This document shows, one piece after another, positions 53,460 to 64,000 of a stretch of 64,000 nucleotides of DNA (position 1 is the first letter of the stretch; every line of letters starts with the position of its first letter). The stretch spans positions 28,047,313-28,111,312 of the forward strand of contig OX388312.1 in assembly GCA_947579605.1 (NCBI GenBank), written 5' to 3'. A program made the translations under genes and the position numbers. The notes beneath the pieces were generated by a model. The model was not told where the DNA came from and ran no database searches. It saw only the letters and a list, made by a program, of their open reading frames with translations. Source of the DNA: Athripsodes cinereus (Eukaryota > Arthropoda > Insecta > Trichoptera > Leptoceridae).

Positions 53460-55035
53460 TTACCCTTCTGTTACTTTCCGAATATAAAGACAAAGAAAGT
53501 TTATAGATAGGAAATAATAAAATCTATTAATTAATATAATAAAACAAATATGCATGGTGTTATGCAACGATGTTTCAAGTCGTAAAATTGCAAAAAATCT
53601 CAAACTATGACGAGATATCCTTTAACTCTATTTGTCACTTCGAATCATTCAAAATTTCGAACTAGGTACATTATAACAATATGAAGGTTAATGGAAAATA
53701 AGTTTTAAATAGAGTTTTTTTATATTTACAATAATAATAGTAATATTTATAATAATAGGTAAAGTATTTGGTTTTGTCTTGTCATTGTCAAACTTAACAA
53801 TTTATGTTTTACAAAATAAATAATGTCAACTCAATCGACAATCATCGCATATAATATTGAGGGTTCAGAGACAAAGGTGCCTATTAACAGTCGCATAAAA
53901 TTGTAGTTAGTCATATTTTTCTTGAATAAATACCGATAATTATTATTCCAAAGACGCCTTCTGTAATTAATAGGTACATAATAAATATAATCTAATATAC
54001 TCACAACGGCATCTTTAGAATTAGTAATTAACATTGTTTTTGCGATTGTTTGATAGGCACCTCTGGCTCTGAGCCCCGCATTATCATGTAATTCTTACCA
54101 ATGGTATTTGCTCATTTTCATTTGTTGAAACATTGAATTTGCCAACGATCTATACCACTATATATACCACTATACTCATTTGGGTGTTGTGTGGTACAAT
54201 AAGCTGGACAAAAAATCTAAGTATGATTCTACAAAAAAAAAAAATTAAATTGAATCTGAAAGATATTTTTAAATAGCTGTTCAACTGCTCTATTGTTGAG
54301 TTTTGTAAAGAAACTGTATTTGGTTGCTGTTTGTATTGTGAATATGTGTTTATTTTTGTTGTTGTTTGGTGAGCGCTATTGTTTTATCTAAATTATATAA
54401 AATATGTTTAAACCCTCAAAGCACGAGCACTGCTCAATTTTGAGGGTCAAATATTATGTAATAAATGTGTTTTTTTAGTAATAAGGTGTGTATGTAATAT
54501 TATTAAATTGTAAATTATATTTTAATAAAAATATTTGAATTGGAATTTGAAAATTTGATGAAACCATGTTGAATGCACCGTTTCTCGTCCGATCACCGAA
54601 AACTTTTAATTATTCGAAGATATAAGTAATTATGTGACAGACAACTTACTTGTGCGAGTGTATTGATTCACAATCTTTACAACTACTGTTCGTGTTGATT
54701 CAGTACAAAATATCAATTTATTATTAACTCAGTTCGAAGTTGGTGCTGCTTACAATATTAATAAAGTTAGAATAAGAACGCAATGCATTGAACGCAAATA
54801 AACTTTAAATCAACGAATAAAATAATCTGTATCTTATTTAAGTAAAATGAAATAATTTTACTCCTGTACTTAGTCACAGTTTAAAACACTTGTTTTTAAA
54901 CAGGGGGTGCGTGTACCTCAAAGGGTGCTGGAAAGCGTTTTCAGTTTATGAGCAAAGAATTTTCATCAAAAAAGGGCCAGTTTAGGAAAAAAACGCACCT
55001 CTGCAATTAACTCGCCTTCTTTCATGCTTTTGTGT
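53460..55035. other. AT-rich intergenic sequence
   Basis: No supported gene. Bases 54960-55030 carry a CGCACCTCTGCAATTAACTC block seen in LINE 3' ends. Confidence 0.45.
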
Positions 55036-55039
55036 AAAA

Positions 55040-55210
55040 TTTCTCGAAATCAATTAATTTATTTTATTCTTGTTTATTAATTCATTCTTTACTACACATC
55101 GATTACAAACAATTATATAGAAGGTATAAGTACATTCTAGTTAGATGCAATCAATATACAAATGGCGAGTTTATCGCAAAGGCGCGATCAGTTCCGACTA
55201 GCCCAAAGGT
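55040..55210 (-). repeat. LINE 3' end, GCGAGTTTATC family
   Basis: ATGGCGAGTTTATCGCAAAG, GCGCGATCAGTTCCGACTAG matches 47675-47720 and 43255-43310. Confidence 0.55.
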
Positions 55211-56180
55211 TTAAAAACAAAAACTTAATTATAATAATAAAAAAAGCAAAAAATAATAATAATCTTACAAAAAAAACACATTGAGATACACGATTATACA
55301 AAAAAAGAAGATACTTTAAGGGAAATACCAGGGGGGTAGGGGGGGAGAAGGAGTGATGGGTTTTAGGTTTCAGAGGCTGTACATTAGTTATAATTTTATA
55401 AATCAATATAAAGTATCATTAAACAGTTAATGAATTTAATTTCCAGTAAATAATAAATAAATGAATTAAAATGAAAGCGAGACATTGATTAAATGCAAAT
55501 ACCAATAATTAATGGATGACTCTTTCATAAACAAACAAACAAAAAATAAAATAAAAAACAACTTTGCAATCGACAATATTCTAACGAGTAAATAGTAGCC
55601 ATTTATTTACATACATTGCCTTACATTGCAATACATGTTTGTTTTTCAATTAATATAATGATATGTATCTTGGGGATTTTTCACGTCTACAAAAAAATCC
55701 TGAATGAATAATTGATCGTTTATTTTTCTATTTCACGTGCATGTACCTACATATTATATAATATATTAATACAGTTAAAACATTTAGGATACCTATACGA
55801 TACATATTAATATAAAAATAAAGATAAATAAAAATAAAAAATACGATGACTGAAAATAAAGAAATAATATTATAATATGTTCGTTTATGTCGATGCGAGA
55901 ACGTAATATTTTCGAATCCAAGGGGATGCAGATCATTGAGAAAGATTTAGAACCACTGATTCACAAGATATTCATACTCTATTCAAGCTTTTGAAACTTT
56001 ATTAATTATAGAAAATCTTGGTTTATTTTTCATGGAATAAAATCAATTAATGATAAATTAAATACTTTTATTAATAAACTTGCGTTTAATGTACTTATTT
56101 CAGTAATAATTTAAAAGTATTTGTACAAACCTGGCGTAGAAAAACGTTTCATTTTTATGTATGTGTAGATAGAATCTCAC
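55211..56180. other. AT-rich intergenic sequence
   Basis: Includes a G-rich patch (GGGGGGTAGGGGGGGAGAAG) at 55331-55350. No gene was seen. Confidence 0.45.
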
Positions 56181-56187
56181 TAAAGCC

Positions 56188-56935
56188 TTTGTGTGGAGCA
56201 TTTTGCTATATGGGTGCGAGACGTGGACCATCAGCAAGAGTGAAAGCGGACGGTTAGCGGCATTTGAAATGTGGTGCTATAGACGCATGCTGAAGATTCA
56301 TTGGTCGGCCTTCTGTACTTACCAATTTGTGTATATATTTTATTATCATGTTTTGTTTATTTTGCTTCACGTTTTGTATCATTTTGATTATTTTTCTTTC
56401 TTTTTTTACTTATATATATATTGTACAATTACTCAATAAACATTATTACCGCCCAGAGGGGACATTGAAGAGAGAAGTAATATAAAAGATTCCCACGACG
56501 GCGGTTTTGGCCGGCCGGCCCTTCAGGCCTCCCTAATGGCCCGCCCGTGAGGACAATTTTGGTTTGAATGTGCGGATAAGTAGGAGTTAAAAACTCCTGA
56601 GGTATCCGGGTGTGTGGTGGATCTTTCTTCAATGGTCGGACTCGGAACACGTCGAAAACGAAGAAGTGTTAACCAGGGCTGGCGAAAAAAGGCAACTCCT
56701 CAAAAGAATCTGCCAACAACGAGCTAACTGGATTGGCTACAACATCAGGCACCCATGACTGCTCATCGCAATCGCAGAGGGCAGGACCGAAGGCACAAAT
56801 GGCAGAGGCCGACCGAGAGACGCCTATATGGACCAACTGAAGAGGGACATGAGCTGTGGCTCATACATGGAGTTGAAGAGACTGGCTGACAATAGGGAGG
56901 AGTGGAGAAGAAAGTCCAAGTTTGTTTGTGAAAGA
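56188..56935 (+). pseudogene. LINE-B reverse-transcriptase C-terminal fragment, split by an insertion
   Basis: The first part reads ILLYGCETWTISKSESGRLA and AFEMWCYRRMLKIHWS. After a roughly 320-bp insertion the frame resumes near 56640 with NEEVLTRAGEKRQLLKRICQ, then a GRTEGTNGRGRPRDAYMDQL segment and DNREEWRRKS. This tail (YGCETW, EMWCYRRM, GRGRPR) is shared by many insect LINE polyproteins. The RT core is absent. Frame and insertion breaks make it a relic. Confidence 0.8.
56309..56627. mobile_element. Nested insertion inside LINE-B
   Basis: The sequence TTCA(T/A)TGGTCGG occurs on both sides (ending 56308 and 56639), a target duplication of about 12 bases with one mismatch. The insert is T-rich at the left and contains a GC-rich patch near 56495-56550 (GGCCGGCCGGCCC). 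The family was not recognised. Confidence 0.65.
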
Positions 56936-56939
56936 AAAT

Positions 56940-57210
56940 AAAAAATATATAATATAGATAAAAAATTCAATTTTTACTTTTATCTTTAATATGATTCAAT
57001 CTATAGAAAGTAGTTTTTTTGAGAATTTTTGTCCTTTACGGATTTCATGCACACTAATATATTCATTTATTTTTTTGCACATCATAATAATTATTATAGA
57101 ACAGAAATTACGAAATAATACAGAATACAAAATATTTAAAATATTGATTCACTGTGTCGGTGTTTAGGTATTAAAATTCTATAAGGAAATTAAATAACAA
57201 ATGTTTTCTT
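56940..57210. other. AT-rich intergenic sequence
   Basis: No feature was seen. Confidence 0.4.
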
Positions 57211-57211
57211 C

Positions 57212-57380
57212 TATTTACTTTACTTTTCGCATGTGGGCTGCGTCGTATCCTCTACAGTCTTGGCTCCAGTGCTGAGAGCCAGTTCACCGCCTCCGGTCCT
57301 GCTTCGTGGATGTCTTGCAGATCCCCGCTGAATTTTTTGAGATGGCAGTCCTGCACTTTGTGTCTCGCCGTCCACTATAA
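57212..57380 (-). pseudogene. Jockey-like LINE 3' fragment
   Basis: The minus strand encodes a C-terminal tail resembling that of the 27453-30201 element (RHKVQDCHLKKFSGDLQDIH type) and shares its AAAAGTAAAGTAAAT end. It is 5'-truncated to about 170 bases. Confidence 0.75.
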
Positions 57381-57548
57381 CTATATCTTCTACTATATGT
57401 TTTATTACTAAAACATATTATTAGAAGAAAACATTTATTACTAGAAGAAAACATTTATTTGTACTAGAGGAAAACATTTGTTTTTAAATTTCGTGAAAAT
57501 ATTGAGAAGATTTTTATGCAGTGGTGATATTATCACAATGCAGTGATA

Positions 57549-57655
57549 AGCTAAAAGCTTGAGTCGTGAAAGGGGAGTTTGCCGGCACCTGGTATCGAAC
57601 CACCGACCCCATGTTCACGAGGCCGAGACTCTACCTTCAAGCTACCAACGAACTC
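57549..57655 (-). mobile_element. SINE-2 copy, head and mid part
   Basis: GTCGTGAAAGGGGAGTTTGC, CACCTGGTATCGAACCACCG and CATGTTCACGAGGCCGAGAC match 63663-63828. Confidence 0.8.
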
Positions 57656-58015
57656 ATCTATATACTTACTTACTTACTGCTAGCCTTCTACTCTCCACTG
57701 CTGAATATAGGCCTCTTCAAAACTTTTCCACAATTTTCCATCTCGGGGCTCTCTTGCCTATATAGAATATAAATTACTATAGATAATATATTTATACCTA
57801 CTACGTCTCTATCTATCATATAAACCATCAGAAATATCCGTAAAAACAATAAAACTCAAATAAGGGTGAGGAGTGAATTATTCAAACCAATAAAAGTTAC
57901 AACAGGAATAAGAGAGGGCGATAGTTAGTTGATCTTTGGGCGATAGCTTGAGCTTTTTCCTTTTCAATTTGATGATGGATAAAATTATCGAAATTCTGAC
58001 ATCATGCCATTTTCT
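57656..58015. other. Intergenic sequence
   Basis: The block CTCCACTGCTGAATATAGGC (57695-57715) resembles a common insect LINE 3' sequence. No gene was seen. Confidence 0.4.
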
Positions 58016-58017
58016 CC

Positions 58018-58260
58018 CATACCATCATGGCATATCCCACAAGGTAGCCAGTAGTCTAATTGCATGTAATAACCATCCAGATCAATCACTTTGTGGCAAT
58101 AAAAGATAAGACATTCAGAATGGGGGGCGTATCTCATCGCTGAATTGAAGATGCTAAATGTCTTACACAGAATATTTTATGACTTACAGAAAAAATGGGA
58201 AGCTTTTTATATTACCCGGGGACTCCACGAAGTACTTATGCTTTTTTTCATACAGTTAGT
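58018..58260 (-). repeat. SINE-X copy
   Basis: ATACCATCATGGCATATCCC, AATCACTTTGTGGCAATAAA, TCATCGCTGAATTGAAGATG and a CGGGGACTCCACGAAG end occur in order. Confidence 0.7.
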
Positions 58261-58870
58261 GAGCTGGCTAGCCCACTAATGGGAAATGCGAAACGGTATG
58301 AATGATGAGAACATTCGTACCTACATAATATATGTATTAAAGCAAATATTTAGATATGTAAGATAAGAATGTAGGTGTCCAAAAGTTTTGTAAATGCCAA
58401 AAATGTATAACCGTTGCTTTGGTCAATAACGACAAAAAGCTTTAAGTATATAAATCAATGATTGCCACTGCGTCCGCTGTCGAAAGCTCAAGCACAAAGC
58501 TTTGTTAAAAAAATAACTTTTTCAATAACATCAACGCAGGGAGCCTAACTTAGCACTTCACCAATCGGATTAACTCATGTCGCTTTGTTGTCTTTTTCAT
58601 ACCAAACAACATTTAATACCCTTTTTACTCAGTCGTACTTTGTCGTGTATTGTTTTTGTTTCGCGGTCGGTGGTTTAGTGCTGCCTGCAACAAGAAAACT
58701 CCTCAAAATTTCAGCAATTTCTAAACATCATAACCAAATAATATTTCATTTGTATTATAAAGTACTAGATTTTTAAAAGAAAACCTTTAAAAAAGTGTTT
58801 CAAGGTTTATTTGACAATATTAAATGATTGTTGCACGTGCTTGCCTACTGATGCTCAGATATAAATATCA
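58261..58870. other. Intergenic sequence
   Basis: AT-rich; bases 58585-58776 form a short open frame with no recognisable domain. No gene is called. Confidence 0.35.
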
Positions 58871-58879
58871 CACATTATT

Positions 58880-58985
58880 TTGGTTAGCTGGAAGATCCTC
58901 CATGGAGATGGACCTCCAGGCAATAAGCTCGCCAATTGCTCATGATTTTTTTCTGATCAATAAAGTGTTCTTATTATTATTATTA
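58880..58985 (+). repeat. Possible LINE 3' end
   Basis: A short coding-like tail (LAGRSSMEMDLQAISSPIAH) followed by GATCAATAAAGTGTTC and a (TTA)n tract looks like the 3' end of a retroelement. The longer frame to 59282 is AT-driven. Confidence 0.4.
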
Positions 58986-59404
58986 ATTTGTTATTATAAT
59001 ATTTTATACATTTGTTTATGTATGGATATTTATATCCATGATGTTTGGATGTATCTACTTTTTGATATCATTTTAATTACATATAGGTACATGAATTACT
59101 TAACACCAATTTATAAATTTGCATGTTTATTTATGTTATGTTATATTATTATTCCACTATTGGGACACAGCATGAGAGTAAAGACAGAGATATTTAACAT
59201 TTTTATTATAATATACACTTCTCTCTTGATAACGGTGAAAACACGAAAAATTTACTCGCATTTTAAAAATCTATTAATTTAACTGTTTTACATGCATTCA
59301 AAAGGTAATTTTAAGAAGTTAAAACTCGTTGATTTTATTCAAAGTATGTTTTGCGTGGGAGAAATTAGTTAAATTTTACGCAAAAGTTGTTTTACGTCAA
59401 TGGC

Positions 59405-59737
59405 AACATCGTTGTAACTAGAGCCATCTTTCGACTTTTGTCGTCAGTGATTCGCAACGAGCGGTTGTGTTTGAATGTCTAGCGGGTGTATCGTGTAGGT
59501 CGATGTATTGATAAAGTAAAACAAAATACACTGCAAGTACTTTGTGAGTTTTCGCTGTTGGAATTTTGAATTGATATTTTATGACATAAAATTGATAAAA
59601 CGGTATTATCAGTGAATGAAAACTTGTGAATTTCATTGTGATGATTATATTTTATCAAGTGTCTTGCATGTTTTATTGTGTTTCTAACAAATTGTGAAGG
59701 AGTTTATAAAACATTGTTATATTTCATCACGACTGGT
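59405..59737 (+). other. Candidate non-coding first exon
   Basis: This stretch is less AT-rich than its surroundings, contains TCAGTG and a TCGACTTTTGTCGTCAG block, and ends at GACTG|GTAAGAG, a good donor. It could be the 5' leader of a gene continuing beyond the window. The support is weak. Confidence 0.25.
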
Positions 59738-59739
59738 AA

Positions 59740-60865
59740 GAGGCATTATTATTTTGTTGTACTTCTGCTATACGTAGTATATTATGTTATTATTTTTTGG
59801 TTACCTTGTGTAGTGAATTTTACCTGTTCGCAACTTTTGTGTTGCGTTTTGTATTGTTATCGGGATTATTTTGCATCCAGACACTATAATGGAATGCTTG
59901 TTCATAATATGTAAATTTTACATAATATATTATTTATTATTATTAAACTTATCGTGTAATTTAATTTTAAGATTTCTACAGAGTTTAATTCAATTAAATA
60001 CTTACCTACTTTAAAATGTACTTATTATTTAATATCAAATTTATTTATTTTTATTAATCTTCTGATTTTATATTACACTTGATTCTAGATAACTTATGTA
60101 TTTACGTCTACCAATTATATATTTTGAAAAAAAAAAACATATGTATCTATTTATGTATAGGTACATGATGTGTGATAAAGATAATTATATTATGTGAATA
60201 GGCACCTATTTAATTAGTCATCTAAAAAAATAACGATAGGCTTAACAACTTACTAACCTTAACACTTTTTAATAGGTGACTGAATGATGGCAAACCCTAA
60301 ATCAATCGCAGATTAGTGGATGGTCTTGAGTAGAATACAATATTTGGCGAAATTCATTTCTATAAATTATTTTTTAAGATTAATCGATTCTTTTTCTATT
60401 GAGATAGAATAGGTAGGTACCTACATCAAATTTATAGGTAGGTATCTTCTTTGAATCGTACATCTTGCAAATGGGGTAGTCAGCAGATGCACAGTGAGAA
60501 CGAGTAAGAACACGCAGAACGCCAGTCAGTAAATAAATTCGAGATACTTAATTTATATTCCAGATTAGTTGGAAGAGATCGCATTCTAGCGACAAACTCG
60601 CCCTCTGTACGTAGGTACCTACTATAGAATTGAGATTTGAGATAGCCAAAGCCTATATGATTTGAAAATATAATAAAATATACTTATTTAATATTTTTAG
60701 ATTATCGATGCCACTCATTCACTTAAATGTTTTATTTTTTATGGTATGGAGAGGACATTCTTTATATTGATTATAGGTGTATAGAGAATAATTCACCGAC
60801 CAGTTTTGTCGGCTGTAGCAGAAAAAATAGCCTGTTAAGCATAATATACCCACCTATCCATTTAC
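59740..60865. other. AT-rich intergenic sequence
   Basis: Bases 60460-60500 carry a SINE-X scrap (CTTGCAAATGGGGTAGTCAG). No gene was seen. Confidence 0.4.
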
Positions 60866-60869
60866 TTAT

Positions 60870-61451
60870 TCTCTCTCTCTCCCTGGGCAATTATTAATCC
60901 CACATGATGGTGGGGTCTGCCATTTTTGTCTTTCGCCGCCACTCGGCTCTATTCTGTGCGTCCTCCGGGGAAGCTCCGCAGTCTCTCATGTCTTGCTTCA
61001 CAACCTCGCGCCACCTCCGCTTGGGTCTTCCTCGGGATCTACTACCAGGGGCAACCAATGACTGTGCCCTGTTACCTATGTATTCGGGAGGTCTTCTACT
61101 CACATGCCCGTACCACCGTAATCTGCTTTCCTGAATTTTGTCGGATACGTCACGTACACCTAGACTTCCACGTATGTACGTATTACGGATTCTGTCTAGC
61201 CTGGTGACGCCGCACATCCATCTCAACATTTTCATTTCAGCTGTTTGGACAGCACGGACATGTCTCAAAGAGGTATTCCAGGTTTCTGATCCGTAAGTAA
61301 GTACAGGCCGGATAACGCTTTTGTATATAAGACCCTTTAGCTTGACAGGCATTCTATTATCGCATGTAACTCCCGTGACTTCCCGCCACTTCATCCAGGC
61401 TGCAGCAATTCGGTGCTGAATATTGGTGTCCAGATCTCCAGTTGTATCCAT
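60870..61451 (-). pseudogene. RTE-like LINE C-terminal fragment, 185-codon open frame
   Basis: The minus strand reads TTGDLDTNIQHRIAAAWMKW, REVTGVTCDNRMPVKLKGLI, YKSVIRPVLTYGSETW, LRWYGHVSRRPPEYIGN and RGRPKRRWREVVKQDMRDCG. This is the region after the RT catalytic core in RTE-type LINEs. The open frame starts within the polyprotein, so the copy is 5'-truncated. A shorter, broken relative lies at 22545-22925. Confidence 0.85.
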
Positions 61452-61955
61452 TTACTTATTGATATACTTAAATAAAAAAAAAAAAAACTTAGCTAATTGT
61501 TACAATCGACGAGTGCATTCTAAAAGTCTAGGAATATCATTTTATTGTATGTAAAAAGGTGAGGATTTGGTAGAAAAAAAAACCGTTACAATTATTTGTA
61601 GAAATATTTTCATAAAATGGAACAGAATGTAAAAGTGTAAAAGAATTTAAAAATTAATTACTGTCCCCTGCTTATCACCTCTTCCTTATCATCCTATCCA
61701 TGATGATCCCTTGCGTGGGAGGCAACTTGTATTTAATTAAGGGCAGTAATGCCATACGATAATTACATTAGGTGGCCTATCTGAGCATCCTATGCACGCG
61801 TCACTGGCTATCCGTATGTCCCTATAAGCCAATATCCAATACCTTCATTAACACTGCTTACCGTAAGGCCGCCAATCGCTACATCGAGCAGGTACCAGTA
61901 CCTACATAATATACTTCTCATCTTTTAATAATAATAACTAGATATTTTTATAAGA
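61452..61955. other. Intergenic sequence
   Basis: Bases 61690-61880 are less AT-rich and may be an unrecognised repeat. No open frame was seen. Confidence 0.35.
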
Positions 61956-61959
61956 TTTA

Positions 61960-62165
61960 AGAATCATAACACATCCTGAACAATAGGGTCTTTAACCCTG
62001 CCTTGAACACCTCCACACTCTCCAAAGTTCGCAAATCATAGGGAATTTTGTTCCACAGCAACGGATCACCCACGCAGAAGGCACGGTCAACATAGTTAGC
62101 CAGACCCCCTCTACGTGGCACCACAAGTCTATTGACAGAGTCTGTGTTAGTGGACCTTAGTGGTT
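61960..62165 (-). pseudogene. LINE reverse-transcriptase extreme C-terminus
   Basis: The minus strand reads RSTNTDSVNRLVVPRRGGLA, NYVDRAFCVGDPLLWNKIPY and DLRTLESVEVFKAGLKTLLF then a stop. W-N-x-(I/L)-P-x-x-(L/I)-R ... FK ... LK is the common ending of CR1/jockey-related LINE proteins. It is a relic of about 70 codons. Confidence 0.7.
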
Positions 62166-63420
62166 TTTGTCTCTCTGTTGCCTCCTCAGAAATACAGACT
62201 CCGAGATGAACAGTGTGCCATGCAATGAAGTGTCTTGAACACAGTCAATATGATTTTGAACTCTACTCTTTCTTTGACTTTTAAGTGTTATTTCCCCCTG
62301 GTCTTCTCGATGCTAACGGTCACTTCAGAGTAGATATTTCTGTCTTGGGTATATCGAAAAAGCTCAAGTTTTTGCAAAAGCCCAACCAAACAAAAAGCAA
62401 AAGCTCATTCACGTATAAAATTATTTCAAAATGTCCGTTCTCTTCCGATCTTCACTTCATCCCTCTGGAGCACCGGCAGAAACGATCTTCTTCCCTTAAG
62501 AAAACTTATGTGTCAAATGCGTCACTTAAAAGACAGGTATTCATAGGAACACACCTCTGTGATAAATTATTGAATTTTTATTATTCTCCAGTCGCTCTAT
62601 TATTATTGGACAATATTAAAGTGTCGTTTACGTGCCAAAGCACCTCAAGGACACTGTACAATTCATAAATTAGGTCCAAATTTCACTTGCACATTAATCA
62701 CACACTGCGCTCCTCTCAAGTGATTGGTAACATAATAATGGAAGCGTCTTCGACCTAAAACCAGTTGATTTAGGATTCGAATTCCGCTGTCTATCATCAC
62801 AACATATTCCCACTCCAATTTCACACTAGAAATATCTAAGCACAATATTGTTTGCAGTGAAGGTGGTCAGGAGGTATATTTAGGTTTATTACAAATCCAA
62901 ATTCATCTTCAAAAAGTCATTCTATCTCTAGATAAAACTATGACTTGTAAATTTATTTATTTTATTCGCCAATCCACCCTTTACATTTTTATTGATCATA
63001 CACAAAGTATCTTCTGATATTATGTTCATCAAGTATAATATTACATTACACAGAAGATCTTCCATGCCTCTTCAATCGATGTGAGCCCTAATAATTCATA
63101 ACATACCCACCTATTCGCTATTATGACATTGTGATCTTATCGATGATAATGCGGGGGTGACTTCATCCCTAAACTACACTACCTACCTATAGAAGGTATC
63201 TACTATTATATTATTATTATTTCCTCCTTCCTCTTCATCTATTATTAAGGGTCGGATATGTTCAACCAAAATAGATCGAAATCTGCTTAACTATTATGTA
63301 CTAAACCTACCAAAGCATTGTATTCTATTTTATGGTTTTTTAATAGGAGCAGATAGTTAATAAATAGCTGTAGGTATATTTAAAAATAAATATGATGTAT
63401 CTATTATTAATTGAAAGTTT
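62166..63420. other. Intergenic sequence
   Basis: Bases 62625-62660 share GTGCCAAAGCACCTCAAGGA-type sequence with 36130-36170. The 127-codon frame at 62285-62668 has no recognisable domain. No gene is called. Confidence 0.4.
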
Positions 63421-63424
63421 TACT

Positions 63425-63545
63425 ACTACTATGTATACTATCATGGCATATCTATACAACTGGGGTAACCAGATGACCAGCTGCATGTAATGAACATGCA
63501 AGCTGTCCACTCCGTGCCAACAAAAATTTGAATACCTATATTTTG
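63425..63545 (-). repeat. SINE-X, 3' part
   Basis: (TAC)n, CTATCATGGCATATC, AACTGGGGTAACCAGATGAC and AACATGCAAGCTGTCCACTC match the family 3' half. Confidence 0.65.
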
Positions 63546-63662
63546 ATAGCACAGGGGAGATGTTGAATATGATTTTATACGAAGGCATCCACTTGGCACT
63601 CAATTTGTGGGAAATGTCTACAGTGGCAGATCCAGAATATTAAAGTTTTTTTTTTTTTTTAA

Positions 63663-63828
63663 AAGATATATCTGGGTTTTGTTATAAACCCAAATACAAC
63701 CTTATACACCTTTCACAGTAAGCTAAAAGCTTGTGTCGTGAAAGGGGAGTTTGCCGGTACCTGGGATCGAACCACGGACCCCCTGTTCACGAGGCCGAGG
63801 GTCTACCTCCAGGCTACCGACGAACTCA
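63663..63828 (-). mobile_element. SINE-2 (tRNA-derived), full copy
   Basis: On the minus strand the head TGAGTTCGTCGGTAGCCTGG and B box GGTTCGATCCCAGG precede CTCCCCTTTCACGACACAAG and GTATTTGGGTTTATAACAAA. It is the most complete SINE-2 here, with an A-box-like GTAGCCTGGAGG. Confidence 0.85.
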
Positions 63829-64000
63829 AAAGTTCTTGTTATATTATTTATATATTGGAATTCTTTCCAATATATAGTGAGTTACAATCTATGGAGGCTT
63901 TATATTGGCAAGCATCGCCGGTTGCCACAAATCCAATGGATTGGTCTGCAACGCGTTAGGATTTTCTTCACCATACCTCCCTATTTTCTGCTAGTTTCTT

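Noticed and set aside
58824..59282. 152-codon plus-strand membrane protein
   Set aside because: After a LINE-like tail the frame is Ile/Leu/Tyr-rich because the DNA is (TTA)n-like and AT-rich; no conserved motif.

Overview
This window looks like nuclear DNA from an insect, most likely a moth or butterfly. The reasons are strong AT bias, short exons separated by long TE-filled introns with standard GT/AG junctions, arthropod core promoters (TATA plus TCAGTT initiator), insect-type gene families, and a dense mix of SINEs, LINE 3' ends and MITEs. No bacterial, organellar or viral gene was seen. The lepidopteran assignment is inferred from style and was not tested by a search.

Three host genes can be reconstructed, all on the + strand. 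(1) 1849-3677: a 3-exon, 175-aa secreted or membrane protein with an Osiris-like (DUF1676-type) hydrophobic core and an Ala/Pro/Tyr-rich tail. (2) 13733-16406: a 2-exon, 196-aa protein of the same general plan, with a clear TATA/initiator promoter and two tiny upstream ORFs. (3) 23631-50614: an M1-family zinc metallo-aminopeptidase. It has 15 shared exons (37435-50614) and two different upstream modules that each encode an N-terminal M1 domain: a membrane-anchored module A (23631-23888 + 25580-25935) and a signal-peptide module B (35374-36011). Both end in phase 2, so either splices in frame to the shared exon at 37435, giving predicted proteins of 969 aa (A) or 977 aa (B). The zinc site HEISH...E is intact, but the exopeptidase motif GAMEN reads GAMEH.

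Mobile DNA fills much of the rest. The 11.5-kb gap between module A and the shared exons holds a 5'-truncated jockey-like LINE with an 874-codon open frame and target-site duplications (27453-30201), a DD41D mariner with one premature stop (31131-32427), a hAT-type MITE with a perfect 8-bp duplication (34187-34727) and a 274-bp TA-flanked MITE (36615-36888) whose twin is at 10166-10439. One roughly 240-bp repeat (called SINE-X here) occurs about 20 times. Its 3' end shares a small hairpin and the flanking CTACCCC...GTGATGGTA frame with the 3' ends of a LINE family (LINE-A here, about eight fragments), which suggests a LINE/SINE partnership.

From 50.7 kb to the end no protein-coding gene was found, only LINE and SINE debris, tandem repeats and AT-rich sequence, plus one weak candidate first exon near 59.4-59.7 kb. 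Repeat-family names (SINE-X, SINE-1, SINE-2, LINE-A, LINE-B) are working labels for this window only.
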